Made by a program: the position numbers and the translations under genes. Shown in pieces: positions 36,734 through 49,380 of a stretch of 64,000 nucleotides of DNA. The first letter of the stretch is position 1, and each line of letters starts with the position of its first letter. Under the pieces are notes generated by a model. The model was not told the origin of the DNA and did not search any database. It worked only from the letters and a program-made list of their open reading frames with translations. Source of the stretch: Cenococcum geophilum 1.58 (Eukaryota; Ascomycota; Dothideomycetes; Gloniales; Gloniaceae); NCBI GenBank assembly GCA_001692895.1, contig KV748262.1:124550-188549 (forward strand). Reading direction: 5' to 3'.

Positions 36734-36834
36734 CATTGTTAAGTAATCCTAACTAACCCTAATTCTATCACACTAGTAAGGGTCTGGTAAAGCTATACTA
36801 GTTAAGTACTAGCGAGGTTTACTGTCTTGGTTGC
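36721..36834. repeat. Inverted repeat upstream of the NACHT gene
   Basis: GCAACCAAGACAG at 36721-36733 and its exact complement at 36822-36834, with an 88-bp loop containing smaller palindromes around ACTAGT. It ends 188 bp before the NACHT-gene start codon and overlaps the end of the LTR-like fragment, so it lies in the promoter or 5' leader. Confidence 0.65.
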
Positions 36835-37022
36835 CGGCTGAGTCGCTTACTGAGATAACGAGGCTGAGCAGCCACGACGCACCCTTGGCATATCGCTCGC
36901 ACACTTCGTGGCTGCAAGAAGAACAATTTTTACTGTCATTCTGCTCTTTATCACGAGTGCTGCTGGAATTCTCAAACAGCTGAAAGACGTGGATCATCTC
37001 TTGATCGAATTGACTAACCAAG

Positions 37023-40000
37023 ATGGGCTCGCGAACGTCTCCACAGGCTCGACTCCTCTTCAAGGATGCGTTTGACAGCCTCGAGCAAACCGTAAACGCC
37101 AGCAATCTGGAAGATGCAAGAGTACTCCAGAACACAACCTTACAAGATGTGCACGATGCAGCACGAAAGCTGGAGCAAGAACTTGGTGCTCGACAATGTC
37201 TTCGCAACATGGCTCGTGTCGTCCCGTTCCTGGAGGCGCTCGGACATTATTCCAAGACGGTTGATGTGTTTTGCAGTGGAACTCCATATCTCCCCTTCAT
37301 CTGGGTAAAGGCCTTTTGTTACTCTAGACCAATTGTGTACATCGGGCTTACTAAAGTTTTCTAGGCCCCTATAAAACTTCTACTTCAAGTATGTAGTCTT
37401 TAATCTTCAAGTGAAATGTTTTATTTATCCTTTCCCTTATTAAATTCAACCATGCGCATGCTATCATCTGCTATACAACGTCTTTTCAAAACTAACATCA
37501 CTGCCAACATTTCAGGTAGCGTCTGATTTTACCTCTGCTCTTGAAAAACTTGTCTCTGCGTACAGCAAGATCGCCGAGATCCTGCCCCGGTTCGATAGGT
37601 TGAGTTCTGCCTTTAGGGGAAACGCAGATTTTCAGCGCGTTCTTGCTACTGTGTACGCTGATATACTTAGATTTCACGAGGAAGCGTACAAAGTCTTCCG
37701 AAAACCCGGTATCTCCCCAATTATATCCTAATTCGGCCTAGATCAAAATTATGGAAAAAGACACTGACTACAATAGGCTGGAAGATATTTTTTGATATAT
37801 CGTGGGCCCGATTCGACAGGCGCTTTAAGGCTATCCTAGAAAGTCTTGCGAATCACAGTGATTTAGTCGATAGGGAAGCAAATGCTATTAACATTGATGA
37901 GGCTCGAGAACAGAGGAAACGAGCCATCGAGGAAGCGGCAAGACAGGAGGAAGAAAGATCAATTATCCAGTTTCAAGCCGCTTTAGCTTGGCTCGAGGTC
38001 AAAGATTATCAGCAGGATGACGAGCTCGACCATCAATCGAGCCTTCATCATGCAGATTCTTGCAATTGGATTCTCAAGAACAAAAAGGCTGCTTCATGGA
38101 TGCGGCTGGGGAACAAGGAGCCTGTGTTGTGGCTCAAAGGGAAGCCCGGAGCTGGTAAGCTGTCTTCAAAGTTTTGAGTGCGCGAGCTGGCTACAGAACT
38201 GATCGACTGACTTTCTCTTAGGAAAGAGTGTACTGTCTTCAATGATCATCCGTTTTCTACAGCAAGATAAACATTCGACGATTCTATATTACTTCTGTAC
38301 CTACGATTCATCCAAGCCCAACAACTGTAGTCACATTTTGCGTTCTCTCACAGCCCAAATCCTGAGGAGTAATCGGGATCTTGCGGTGTTTGTGTACGAT
38401 AATTACATTCGACCTGGGTATACGTCCTCAATTCTACAATTGAAGAAGTTAATTCCGACGCTTCTCTCCAGTATTCCGTCTGTACGTATCGTCATTGATG
38501 GATTGGATGAATTCGAACAGAAAGACCAGAAGCAAATCCTAAGTGATCTCATCCCTTTCACTTCCGTGCAGAACTCAAACGCTGTATGCAAGACATTATT
38601 TGCAAGCAGAGATATTCCGACGATAGCTGGGCATTTGTCAAAGCAAACAGTTGTATGCCTAAACGAGGAGCGCGAACCAATCACACAAGGAATTCGGTCT
38701 TACGTGTCACATAGGCTTGGAGAGATTCGTCTCAATTTCGGTGCTAAGATTGGAGATGAGGTAATGGATGGAGTAGAACGCAATTTAATCGAGAAGGCTG
38801 AAGGTAATCGCTAACCCAAGAATATTAATAGCAATCACTAACATTATGCTTAAGGCATGTTTCTATGGGTGCGTTTAGTCCTTCGTACTCTTGAGAGGGT
38901 TCATAGTGTTCGGCAACTGAACGACGTGGTCCGAGATTTACCGAAGGGTTTGGAGACAGTGTATGAGAACACGGCATATTGTAAAGTTCTTTTGCTAATC
39001 CATGCTCAAGATACGACACAATACTTGGCAATATTCGCCGCCAGATGATCGCTCAAGACTGTGGCGAGGCAGTACGTGTCTTAGAATGGGTTGCGGTTGC
39101 TAAAAGACGGTTGAAGAAGTTTGAATTGCTGGATGGTGTAAGCCTCCACGAAGGGAACGGTCTATTAGATGAAGACACCAGGCTTTGGGAGTCGGTCATC
39201 GATTTATGCAAGCCGCTTATTGAAGAGGGACCCAATGGGACCATTGTTTTCGTACATTTTACTGTGCGAGAGTAAGCTCTACTTCGAGATTTTATATTAT
39301 GGTTAAAAATTTCTAACCCGTATTATATAGGTACCTCCTTCGAGCCTCTAGGAATGCTCTCATCAAGCCCATAAACGCACACCACAACATCTCTCTTGCC
39401 TGTATAGCATATCTACGCACTAGCTTCAACTTCATCGATCCACAATTCCCAGAAGAGCAAAACAACGCCAATTTGGTCAAAGGGTTTCATGGGCTTCATC
39501 TCTATGCTAACGAGTATTGGCTAACTCATCTTATCATATACGCAAATATGCGTGGTGACACTGAGCCGCTATCTCTCGCCCCCGGCTCACTCATGGGACA
39601 TCTTATCGCACTCTGGGAAGTCCATAATCACATGGAAACTAAATTGCTCCGAGATCCAAGGCCAAATCAAGTATTCCTCTCGACGGCCGAAATTGGTCAG
39701 GCCCTTCCAAATTTAATCAGACACTCTCGTGTGCTGGAGTTAATTCAGGCAACGGTTGGATTTCGAACGTCATTAAAGAGCGAACAGCGCAAATCTGGCG
39801 AAGGTACGTTTGGCTATTTATTGGCTATCATGTTTCATTTCCTATCTTTAAGCGGAAACCATACAACTTTCTTTAATACTAATCTATTTGTAAGATGCGG
39901 AGGCCATTGAGCTGAAGAAGGACCCTACTCTTTTTAGCCTTATATTATACAATTACAAGCAGATCGTAAACCAACTCCTAAGGGCCAAAGTAGTCGCAGA

Positions 40001-42206
40001 TTTCAGTCCAGGAACGCTAAATTTGTTCAAGACACGGTATGAAAGTTCTGCAAATACCTGCCGTTTTCGAGGTTGCTCACGAGCGACGGACGGCTATTCA
40101 ACCAAACAGTTGCTAGAAGAACATGAAGGAAGTCACACGGGCGGCATCAAATGTGCTGAACCGTCGTGCTCGTTCAGCCGCATTGGCTTCAAAAATTCAG
40201 TAGGACTAAAACGGCATACAAACGAGTTCCATGCCACACCGGAGATGACCATCAAGCCAACCGTGGTACGTCGCCAGTTCGTATGTGGTGGCAACATATC
40301 AGAAGGTACAACTCCAAATCTTTGGGGGTGCGCCCAACACTATTCTCGTCAGGATGAATTGAACGCACACTTCCGCTCGCCTCTCGGAAGGCGCTGCATA
40401 GAGCAATATGTGGAAGCTCATATTTCACGGCCCGATCATTCAATGATGATTGATAGCATACCACCCGGTGTGGAGCAGGCTTTATCACGCGATCAAGTTT
40501 CCGCTCTGCAACTAAAAACTTCTCAAGTTTATCAACAAGCTCTGCCACGACAAATACAACAACAGATGGTGAACTCCAATTCCCCTATGACTTCCACGTC
40601 CCCACAGAACGCTGGCCAGATGCGTCCTACGGCTTCGCAACAAGGTTTCCATGTACCAGGCCAGGCTAATGGTAGCTTGGAAAACGCGGACGTTGCCACT
40701 CTTCGCGCGACCTACAGTGCTCACAGGCAAACCCTTATGCAACAGTATCCCGGCCTAGTCAACCTTCCCCAGGACGCGGCAAAGATGATGCGCCAGCTGG
40801 AGAACGCAATTCGCCTTGCAGAAGCCCGCGAAGGGCAACAGCAAGCTCTAATAAGCCAGCAAGGAGGCCTTGGTGCCAGGCCAAATGGGTCAATGATGTC
40901 TCAAACGAGCCAAGCTCCTCAAATGTCTGCACAAATAGGCAACACTCAAAGCCAAATGGGTCCCATGCAAGCCTCTCCCATTCCGATGAGCCAAGGCCAA
41001 TCATCCACAGGGATCGATGCTTCGAATCAGATGGTGCATCAACAACTTCAATCCGCTCCTCAAATTGGTATGCAACGAAACCAACGTCCTGGCCAGATGC
41101 CAAATCCATTGAGCGACGAGAAGATTACCCAATTCGCAGCGCAACTCATGAAGAGTGCAAAGCCGAAAACTATAGAAAGAGCTCAGGCAGAAGTACAACG
41201 AATGCCTCCAGAGAAGCGACAAGAACTCGAAAGACGGGGTGTTAATCCTATGTTATTTGTATTTCGCCATCATGCACTTATAATGGCTCAGAACAAGCGA
41301 CAGCAAGCCTTAATAAGCCAGCAAGGAGGCCTTGGTGCCAGGCCAAATGGGTCGATGATGTCTCAAACGAGCCAAGCTCCTCAAATCCCTGCACAACAAA
41401 TGGGCAACACTCAAAGCCAAATGGGTGTCATGGGTGGCAATCAGGACTTTGATTATGCTCAACTTGCCTTGCAGCAAGCGGAAGCTTCACGAGTGCAAGA
41501 CCAAGGGCAGCTTATTATTCCTGTGAGCAACAACCCCAACGCGAACCAGGCCATGGGCGCCTTTGGATCTGTAGGCACACCTCAGCCTGGACAAGTCTCT
41601 CAACTTGGCCAACCCCAAAATGCTGCAGCCCAGCGGCAAGCAGCTTTTGCTAATGCCCAAGCGCAGGCGCAAAACCAAGCTCGAAATGCGCAGTTTCAAG
41701 CTCAGGTACAGGCCCGTGCACAACAACAGGCACAGCAGCAGGCAGCTCAAGCACAAGCACAAGCGCAAGCGCAAGCTCAGGCTCAGGCTCAAGCTCAGGC
41801 TCAGGTACACGTCCAAGCAGCCCAAGGACAGGCACAACAACAGATGCTGCTGAGAGGCCAAGCTGGGGGACTCAATATCCCCCAGGGGCAGCAACAAAGT
41901 CCTGCGATGTCGTTTCTTACCCGGCCCATGGCACCTCCTGGACAACAAGGCGGANCCACACCTCAGCAGAGGCCGGCAGCTCACGTGCCTCAGATGACTC
42001 CTCAAAATCAACCTCAGATTGATCCTCGCATGGCATCTCAACTTGCGCAGCAAGCTCAGGAAAGAGTAGCAGCCGCTCAAGGACATCAATTAAACCCACA
42101 AGTGCGAGCTAGACTTATTCCCCCTGGTCTTCCTGATACCACAAAGCAGCAACTGATGAATGTTTCTGACGAAGACTTCCGTACTATTCTTAGCTCGTAT
42201 TTATAA
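37023..42206 (+). CDS. NACHT NLR fused to C2H2 zinc fingers and a Gln-rich tail
   Basis: Nine exons (37023-37304, 37365-37388, 37516-37708, 37777-38154, 38222-38803, 38855-38960, 39011-39271, 39331-39803, 39895-42206) give 1536 residues without a frame break. Residues 1-250 match a helical N-terminal domain common in fungal STAND proteins (VVPFLEALGHYSKTVDVFC, APIKLLLQVASDF; DUF7708-like from memory). NACHT follows: Walker A GKPGAGKS (Lys294, glycine codon split by an intron), Walker B VRIVIDGLDEF near 380, then FASRD and GMFLWVRLVLRTLE. From residue 822 come C2H2-type fingers (CRFRGC...H, KCAEPSC...HTNEFH, then a CGG...WGC...H block). The last 600 residues are Q/A/M-rich with a (QA)n run near 1381-1409 and a C-terminal block VSDEDFRTILSSYL, resembling a transcription coactivator. 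One N at 41955 leaves one residue undefined. RIP-degraded repeats lie on both sides. Confidence 0.9.
40837..41426 (+). repeat. Duplicated ~130-bp block in the Gln-rich region
   Basis: A block starting QQALISQQGGLGARPNGS, followed by MMSQTSQAPQ, occurs at 40837-40966 and again at 41297-41426, nearly identical at DNA level. The intervening 330 bp are unique. This points to a recent duplication inside the exon. Confidence 0.85.
41736..41822 (+). repeat. Coding (CAAGCN)n / poly-QA microsatellite
   Basis: Alternating Gln-Ala codons (QAQAQAQAQ...) in the tail of the NACHT-zinc-finger protein. Shadow open frames on the other strand read LSLSLSLRL and come from the same repeat. Such runs are length-unstable. 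Confidence 0.85.
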
Positions 42207-42239
42207 TTCGCCTTAAATGGTGACGTTCCCATTCCTTTT

Positions 42240-43260
42240 TATAGTATTATATTATATATAAACTACATAACTAGTAATAGCGATATCTTATTATTCTGCG
42301 TATAATTAATATAGTGTCTTTAGGTACTGTTTTAATATTTAGTTTAGTCTTTCTATTTAACTGTCTGTTTATAGGTAATATACGGTAGAAGTTGCTACCT
42401 AAACTCCTTATTCTACTAAGAATACCTTCTAAAATACTACTATAAATCTTAGATCTCTATTTAATATAATTTCAATTAGTGCTCTATATCTTATAAACAC
42501 ATCTTTAGTATAGATTTTAGCTATATCTTCCGTTGAGATTTCTTCTGTATATGCTATAAAGTAGCCCTTTTTAGTTAACTTGTCTATTATTATTAGGATT
42601 GCGTTATACTCCTTTTAGAGTCTTAATACCAAGCCCGTAGCTCTATTTAATTCTTTTATAATTACCCTTAGGATATACGTAGCTTCTTAGTACTTATATT
42701 GCTCTATATCTAAATCCTTATCTTATACTTTATAGATCTTTTAAAACTATATACTTTTAGGTGCCTTATAGATTTATTCTTCTCGTATTACTATAATTTT
42801 TAGATAATTATATCTAATTAGTCAATCCTTGTCCTTTATAATATTGCCCCTAATAGCTTATTTTTGTCTTATAATTTAGCCTTTCTATTAAGTACGTCTG
42901 CTCTTGTATTTTTAGTACCCTTAGTATACTAAATTTTAAAATAGTATTCTGTAAGCATCTCCGCCTATTTAACTTATCTCTAGTTAAGCTCTTTTATTAC
43001 TAGGAACCCTATTAGGTTCTTATAGTCTATTTTAACTATAAATAGCCTTTCTATACCTTATAAGAATACTCTTTATTTCTTAAGTACTATAACTATACCT
43101 AATAACTCCTTATTATAGATGTTATAGTTTAGTTCTAGTAGTATTATCTTTAACTATAGTATGCTATTAGGTGCTATGCGTCCTAATATATTTATAATAA
43201 ATATACTCTAAGTATAAAGTCTAATATGTCTATTAAGTCTAGTTTATTTTAGCTAAAAAC
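42240..43260 (-). mobile_element. Ty3/Gypsy pol remnant
   Basis: TA-rich fossil on the minus strand. An RNase H-like segment (about 43070-43140) and an integrase-like segment (about 42340-42400) are recognisable and in the expected pol order. It is heavily broken, with stops in all frames consistent with RIP. LTRs are not seen. Old relative to the neighbouring gene, which shows no RIP. Confidence 0.55.
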
Positions 43261-43412
43261 TTACAGAGCTCTTGCTGCACCTGGCCTAAAAAGACCAAAA
43301 CTAACCAAAAGAACCCTGAAAAACTCCTAGAGAATCCCCCTAAGATGCATGCATCGCAGGGGAGGCACATATTAAACGACGGTGGTTTGCACTCGCGTGT
43401 GACCGCCAGAAC
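43261..43412 (+). mobile_element. LINE-like fragment, left of the hAT insertion
   Basis: Short piece that seems to continue after the hAT element at 46674; the two sides share the hAT target duplication. Assignment rests on the right-hand part. Confidence 0.35.
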
Positions 43413-46400
43413 CAGACTTGCTAATAAACAAACAATTCAAACCATCGATCTTTGGTTTGGTTGATTGGATATTTTGAAGCTTCAAGCTTGTTTATTTCGT
43501 TTGGTTGATCAAACTAGCAAACGGTTTGGTTAGATTTGACTGTTTGGATAGATTTATATACATTTTTACGCGACAGTAGGAAGTTCTAGGAGCTCTATAC
43601 TACAATTTGGTGATAGGCGTTTGGTGTAGTACTATGCTTAAAAGTCAGATAAGTTCACGTGACTCCGACTTTGATGCAGAGTTTTCCTATACAAAAGATG
43701 CCCAAAAAATCGATCGCCTCCACGACGGCAGCAATATCGATCCGGCTATGTAGCCAATCCTCCCTGTACATCATTATATGTATATAAAACAGCTCCTAAA
43801 GTAGGAGATCGCGGCTCGCAATAGCACCGAAGTTGGAGGCTATATTGAAAATTTGGGTAGGACTCGTCGCTCTATTTAAAAGTCAGCAAACCAAATCAAA
43901 TGGCGCGATCTCCGGTTAAGTCCGAACCAGTGTACGATTTCCTTATTAGGAAAGGTTATTTTCTGCGTTTGATAAAGCCGTTGCGGTTCTAGCTTCGTGT
44001 ACACTATAAGGCTGCGATAATATCAGGCCGCATTCGTGAGTGACGAGGCTTAAGTATATCACCGAGCTCACTAAACGATCGTTCGCAGTCGCAGCTTAAC
44101 GGTGGTATACTTAGTATATTAAGCGCCATTTAACTAAGGTTAGGAAACTCCATTGCTATTATCCTCTAGTATAAGAACGGATCGTGAGCCAATGGGTAAT
44201 CTTCTATTAGTGGATTGAGTTTCTTCTACTACTTGTACTCGTCTTCTTAATCGTTAAATAAGGAGGGTACTGTAGTAAAGGCGGTGCCTATAAAGCTTCT
44301 AATAAAGTCATTAATATTAGATTGCAAAGGCTGATTTTTCTTAGAGGCTTGCCCTGCCGACCGTAGCTTCTTTCCTTTATACTTAAGCCAGAGCTTCTAG
44401 AAGGAAGCGTTATAGCTAGTTATCCAATTAGGCCTCTCTTTCCAGTTATTTTAACAGAATTGCTTAAGGTTAGGGTGTAGTAGGCAAGCTGTGTAGTAGA
44501 TAGGCGTCTAATTAAGCGCCATGTAGTATTTTTAAAGCTTCGCCTACTCGCGATTGACGTTAATTTTGTAGTAATCCTCAATTGCCTCTTAATTAGGATA
44601 ATCTTCCGTCATCGCCTTAGTTAATTAAGCTTTAGCTTCTTCGTAGTGCCTTATTAAAAACTCTATGCAAGGGATAACTTCCTATATTACGCCATTGCGC
44701 CCAGCCTTGCCTCTTCCTTTAAGCTTAAGTGTAGCCTGCTGAAGCGGCTTAAGAAGCTAAATATATTGTTTGATGACGTCCTAATTATAGGAAGTAAGGC
44801 CGCCGACTCGCACGTAGAGAGGTCAATTAAGAGGCTTCTGATATGGATTTAGATTCTTTCTATATCGTTAACTAGACTCGATTATTGCGAGCTTCCTATT
44901 CCATTTATTAATATCGTGCTACATTATTAAGGAAATAGGGCCTTAAAGCTCAACGGCCCGTTTAAATGTTATTAAATAACTGTTCTACCTAGTCTTAACA
45001 GGCTTAACGAGCTCAAGGACTTTAAAATTGGCGCGCGGTAGCATAGCGTTTTCCTCTCGCTAGAAGGCATAGAACTATTTATACTTTTATGGCGAACAGA
45101 TTAAATAGATAAAATTAATAAGAGTTCCAAGCGGGCCTTCTTTTTGCCACTCCTCTAGGAACTGCTGCTCTTCCTATAGAAGCCTTAGTTTTAATTAAAT
45201 TAATAGTAGGGGAACGCCTACCTACCGTTAAGTTCTTATCACCGTTCTTAAATGTATCTTTATCAGTTCTAAATAGACTTGATTAAGCCACTAGATTAAA
45301 TATATAAGTAGCGCACCGCACTTAACGTTGCTCTTTATTAAATCCAAGCTTTACCGCAAGGAAGTTAATGCAGGTGTTATTATTGTAGGCGTTATCTATA
45401 ACGAACCAGCCAATTTAACTACTAAGATTATACTTAGCAATGGTATTGCTAATAACGTTGTGGTAGTTATAGCCGCTATATAGGCCAAGCTGCTCCGGTA
45501 GAGCAAGTATAAAGTCTTAAATCTGGCCTTAATGGTCCAAATAGTGAACGTAGATACCAGTAAGAGCCTTCTTCTTATCGCGTGCTGTCTAGCTATTAAA
45601 TGATATATAAAATCTTGTCATTAATCGCGCCAGTTCTTCCGTTACTATACCTTTATTACTATTATATTCAGCAAGAACTTAACTATGAATTAACTTGTGG
45701 TTTTGGTAGAGATTAAGCTCAGCGTCTTTATTTGCGGCCGCAATTAGGGCTCGAAATTTAGGTCGCTCGACTTCTCGTAGAGGGTGGTTTCCGGCGGCGA
45801 TCCATAGTATAACTGCTTGTTTAAAGATATCGGAGTTATAGGACTTGATAAGCTCATTAGCAACTGCTTGTGATATATAGTGGGTTCGTTAAATCTGCTC
45901 TAGAACAGTTAAAGCCTTCTGCTTTTAAGATATTGTATAATTAATAGGACCACGAGAATTAACCTAGTGGCCATTTATATCCTTAGTAAGATGTCCTGCC
46001 GCAGAAGTAGTAGCTCTACTAGTTTTATATAGGGTCACCTTGATCTTATGCAGATGGCAATATTTGCATAAGAAAACGGTTGTTTTCTCACCAAATCTTT
46101 GCTGGAGCCGCCAGCTATGGTCCCATATAAAGCTCGGAGTTCTGAGGAGGTCTCAATAAGGCCGTTGATATCTCTCTACACGGTCCCAATTAAGGCCTTC
46201 GTATTCGTCCTGGAGGGGGGTTGATTCTAATGAGGTATCGGAACCTTTGTAGGCTTTACTGGGCGCGATTACAGGCGTGTTCTTTGCCAAATCAACAGGG
46301 CTAGCCTTAGTAGGTTGGGAAGACATAATATAGGCAGTATAGCGATAAGAATTGGTGAGTAAAAGAGGAGATTTTGGAGGGTTAAGTTAGAAAGACGCGT

Positions 46401-46665
46401 TTGGATATTTATTTTCAGCGCGTATATTATATCACGATTATAGTATATTTTAGAACTGTCTAAAACTCAACCATTAAGAACCTCCCCTTGACCAAAAATA
46501 ATACCTATATCTTATATATTAAACGAGCAAACCAACTCAATTAAACGGGACGATATAAGGCTTGATTGACTACTAAAATTAGACCTTTAGACTTAATTGG
46601 TTGTTTGATTATAAAGTAAACAAGTAAACAAACTAGCAAACGGGGTTTGTTTATTAGCAAGTCTG
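43413..46665 (-). mobile_element. hAT transposon with 8-bp TSD, RIP-degraded
   Basis: Inverted ends CAGACTTGCTAATAAAC flanked by the exact 8-bp duplication GCCAGAAC (43405-43412 and 46666-46673), the hallmark of the hAT superfamily. The transposase lies on the minus strand from about 46326 (MSSQPTKASPVDLAKNTPV). A BED-like finger follows (KTTVFLCKYCHLHKIKV), and the C-terminal dimerisation block is near 44060-44110 (LSIPPLSCDCERSFSELGD, HSRMRPDIIAAL). Many TAG/TAA codons where Gln or Trp is expected show RIP. It is 3253 bp, a normal full length, so it inserted whole and was then silenced. Confidence 0.9.
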
Positions 46666-46673
46666 GCCAGAAC

Positions 46674-47760
46674 TATGTCTAGCAATAGCCCTCTATAATA
46701 AAGATAGGCAAATACCACACTATAAAGCGGAAATACCTCTATTAAGAAGGCATTTAACAAAATATAAAGCCTATTAGACGTGTTTAGTATTTAGAATTAT
46801 AGGAAAGTAACTATTAGCTATAACAAACTAACGCAGCTAGCAGAATGGCTCTACTAGTTTAGCGAATCTTAGGCGCCCCTCTAGCAAACCCTTAATTAAA
46901 TCCTCTAACAGTTAAGCAAAATTAAAAATAAATAAAAACCCCCTTACCAACGAACCGCACCTAGGCCACTATAGCTACGCTTTTATAGTATAGGGAACCT
47001 ACCTCCCTTAAGATAATAACTAGGTATATAATTATAATATAACTAAATATAGAAAAAGTAGAGGGGTTTAGGGGATAATTAGAAATAAAAGTCCTTATAG
47101 AGATTTTTAAAGAGGTTTATAACACTGTTGCAGTCTAATACCTTAAGAGTAGAGATATTAGAGTTACCTTAAAGGACTAATAGGTAAAAGAATAAGCTAT
47201 AAAGGTAGGGGATAGGCTAGGAAAACGTATTAGCATAAAAGTACTCTATAAAGATTACCTAGTTAAAGTCCTAGCGATTCCTATAAGCCTTAGGGTAGAA
47301 AAGGAATACTAGGTAGATAATATAGTAACTATATAAGAGATAGTAAAATAAATAGAACGCCTTATACTAGGACTTAAGATTACCTAAATCTAATAGCTTT
47401 AATAGGAAAATATAAACTAAGTATATAAGGGTTGCTAAAGACTTATTAGGGAGATACTGGATAAACGCATGGCTTTCTTATTGTTAGTATATATATACTA
47501 GAAATATAAAAACTCCTTATCTAAAAAGGAATAATTATAAATAGCCTTATATATAATATAAGGCTCTATAACTATAAACTATACCTAAAATAATACTATT
47601 GCTATATATAATAGGGATATAACTAATCTATATATAACGGAACCCCCTAGAAGGTACATATTAGATAAGACAGTAGGAGGTTTTATCTATGTCCTATTTA
47701 TGTCCTATCTACGTCCTAGAAGATATAGTTAGATAGATAAGGGGCAAAGGGTTTTACTAG
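46674..47760 (+). mobile_element. LINE-like (Tad1-type) ORF1 region, degraded
   Basis: Plus-strand frames resemble the gag-like ORF1 of fungal Tad1 LINEs, with a stretch near 47160-47300 (KVGDRLGKRISIKVLYKDYL) and a cysteine-poor zinc-knuckle area near 47560-47640. Stops are frequent and base composition is strongly TA-rich. At 47660-47710 the phrase ATGTCCTAT repeats. Reverse transcriptase is not seen in the window, so this is a partial copy. Confidence 0.45.
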
Positions 47761-47899
47761 CGTCTTAGAAGTATTATATAGGGAGCTAGTTCTCCTCTAA
47801 AGAAGAGCTAGTAATTAGTCTCTAAATAGAAGAGGTTAGAAAGTATTTATCCTTTAATATATAAAGCTTATTCCACCCTTAACTTACCTTTTACTTACC

Positions 47900-49380
47900 T
47901 ATAACTCTTACGCTACACTATTAATTAGATAATTATATATTCCGGTTAAACTGGCCTCTTATAATTCTAATTACTTATAATCCGTTACGGAGGGAACGTA
48001 TGGCTATTAATCGACAATAACGGGCCATACTCCTTTACCCCCTAAAGTAACGCCTTTACTATAAGAGGCTTAGAGAGTCTCCCTAAAGGAACACATCCCC
48101 TCTACTTATAAAGGAGTAGACTAAGAAGCCACGGCTGGTCTATCTAACTTTGCGAGACCCTTAGAAACAATTACCGCTAGGAAGTTATTAGAGCGGTTAC
48201 TACGCGAGACCCTATAAAAAAAATAAAGGAGTTAGAGATATAATTAAGACAAGTATATTAAGACTACTAAGAACAATTGTAAGAACAATTAGGAGAAGTA
48301 TAAATACCCTAGATATAAAGCGGACTTAAAGGGGCAACGCTATACTACGCTATAATATTAGAAAAACCTAAATTCCGCACAAAGGAACCTAATAAGTATA
48401 ATAGTAATAGTCTCCAGAACTATAATTGTTTTATCCGTTAATGCAAAACTAAGTTTTAGCTAGATCTAAAACGTTACTTTAATAAGTATAATTAGACACT
48501 AATTGCTTCTACCTTCCTATATAGCACCGTCAAGAGTTTATAGACACGCTATAAGAAGAAACTTACCACACCCCTTAAATTTAGCAAACTTAGGTCCTAG
48601 TTAGTTAATTAGGTCTAAGACCCTACTAATTAAGGGATCGATTATAACCAGTAATACTATAACGCTAAATAGTAAAAAGGCTAGAGTGTAGTCTAGTTTA
48701 TAAACTACTTAGAAGAGCTAGAAGATAATATACCCTACTTAAACCTATAGGATAACGCTATATAACTTTACTAGCTACTTACTAAGTTATAACCTAAGAT
48801 TTAATAAGCCATATAGGAGAAGGGCGAAATTCCTACCTCTTAAGAAAAGCTTATCTCTAAAGCTACTCGGATCGAGAATACTAAAAAAGACTATTTAGGC
48901 AAGCGAGAGGAATAAGATGCCAATAATAAAGAGTGTAGGATTAGACCTAGCTTTAAGAATAGGGGCAGATTCTAACCTAACCTGTAACCGACTACCGGTA
49001 CTATGCCAAAACACCTGTGTATCACCTGCGTATCGACTGCGTATTGCCTGCGTATCACTTACGTATCACGCTGTTTTAGTTACGTAGTAGTCTCCCCTTT
49101 CATCTTATTACCAACACCTTCCTCATGTATTTATATCACTTGATTTCCATAGATTTACAATTAAGTCGCTCGTTTAATACCCGCACTGCAAAGCTTACAT
49201 AACCGCTCTATAGAAGAATAACGTAAGCAGGCTTTATAGCCCTAGAGCAACGCTAGTTAACCCTAGAATAATAATAGGCAGAAACCCAATCCGAATAAGT
49301 TACGCGTCTATTATAACTGCGGCAAAAAGGGCTATATAAAGCGCTTCTACCAATAAAAAAGCAAGAGTTGGCTTAATTAG
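47900..49380 (+). mobile_element. Gypsy-type gag remnant
   Basis: Fossil with a retrotransposon gag-like domain (about 48400-48900) and a zinc-knuckle-like motif (near 49310-49350). A short insert at about 49000-49090 carries several copies of CTGCGTATCAC-like phrases. Broken in all frames; pol and LTRs are not identified nearby. Confidence 0.45.

Noticed and set aside
38940-39020. Apparent frameshift in the NACHT gene
   Set aside because: A 50-nt intron (38961-39010, gtatga...ctcaag with a CTAAT branch site) restores the frame into YDTILGNIRRQM.
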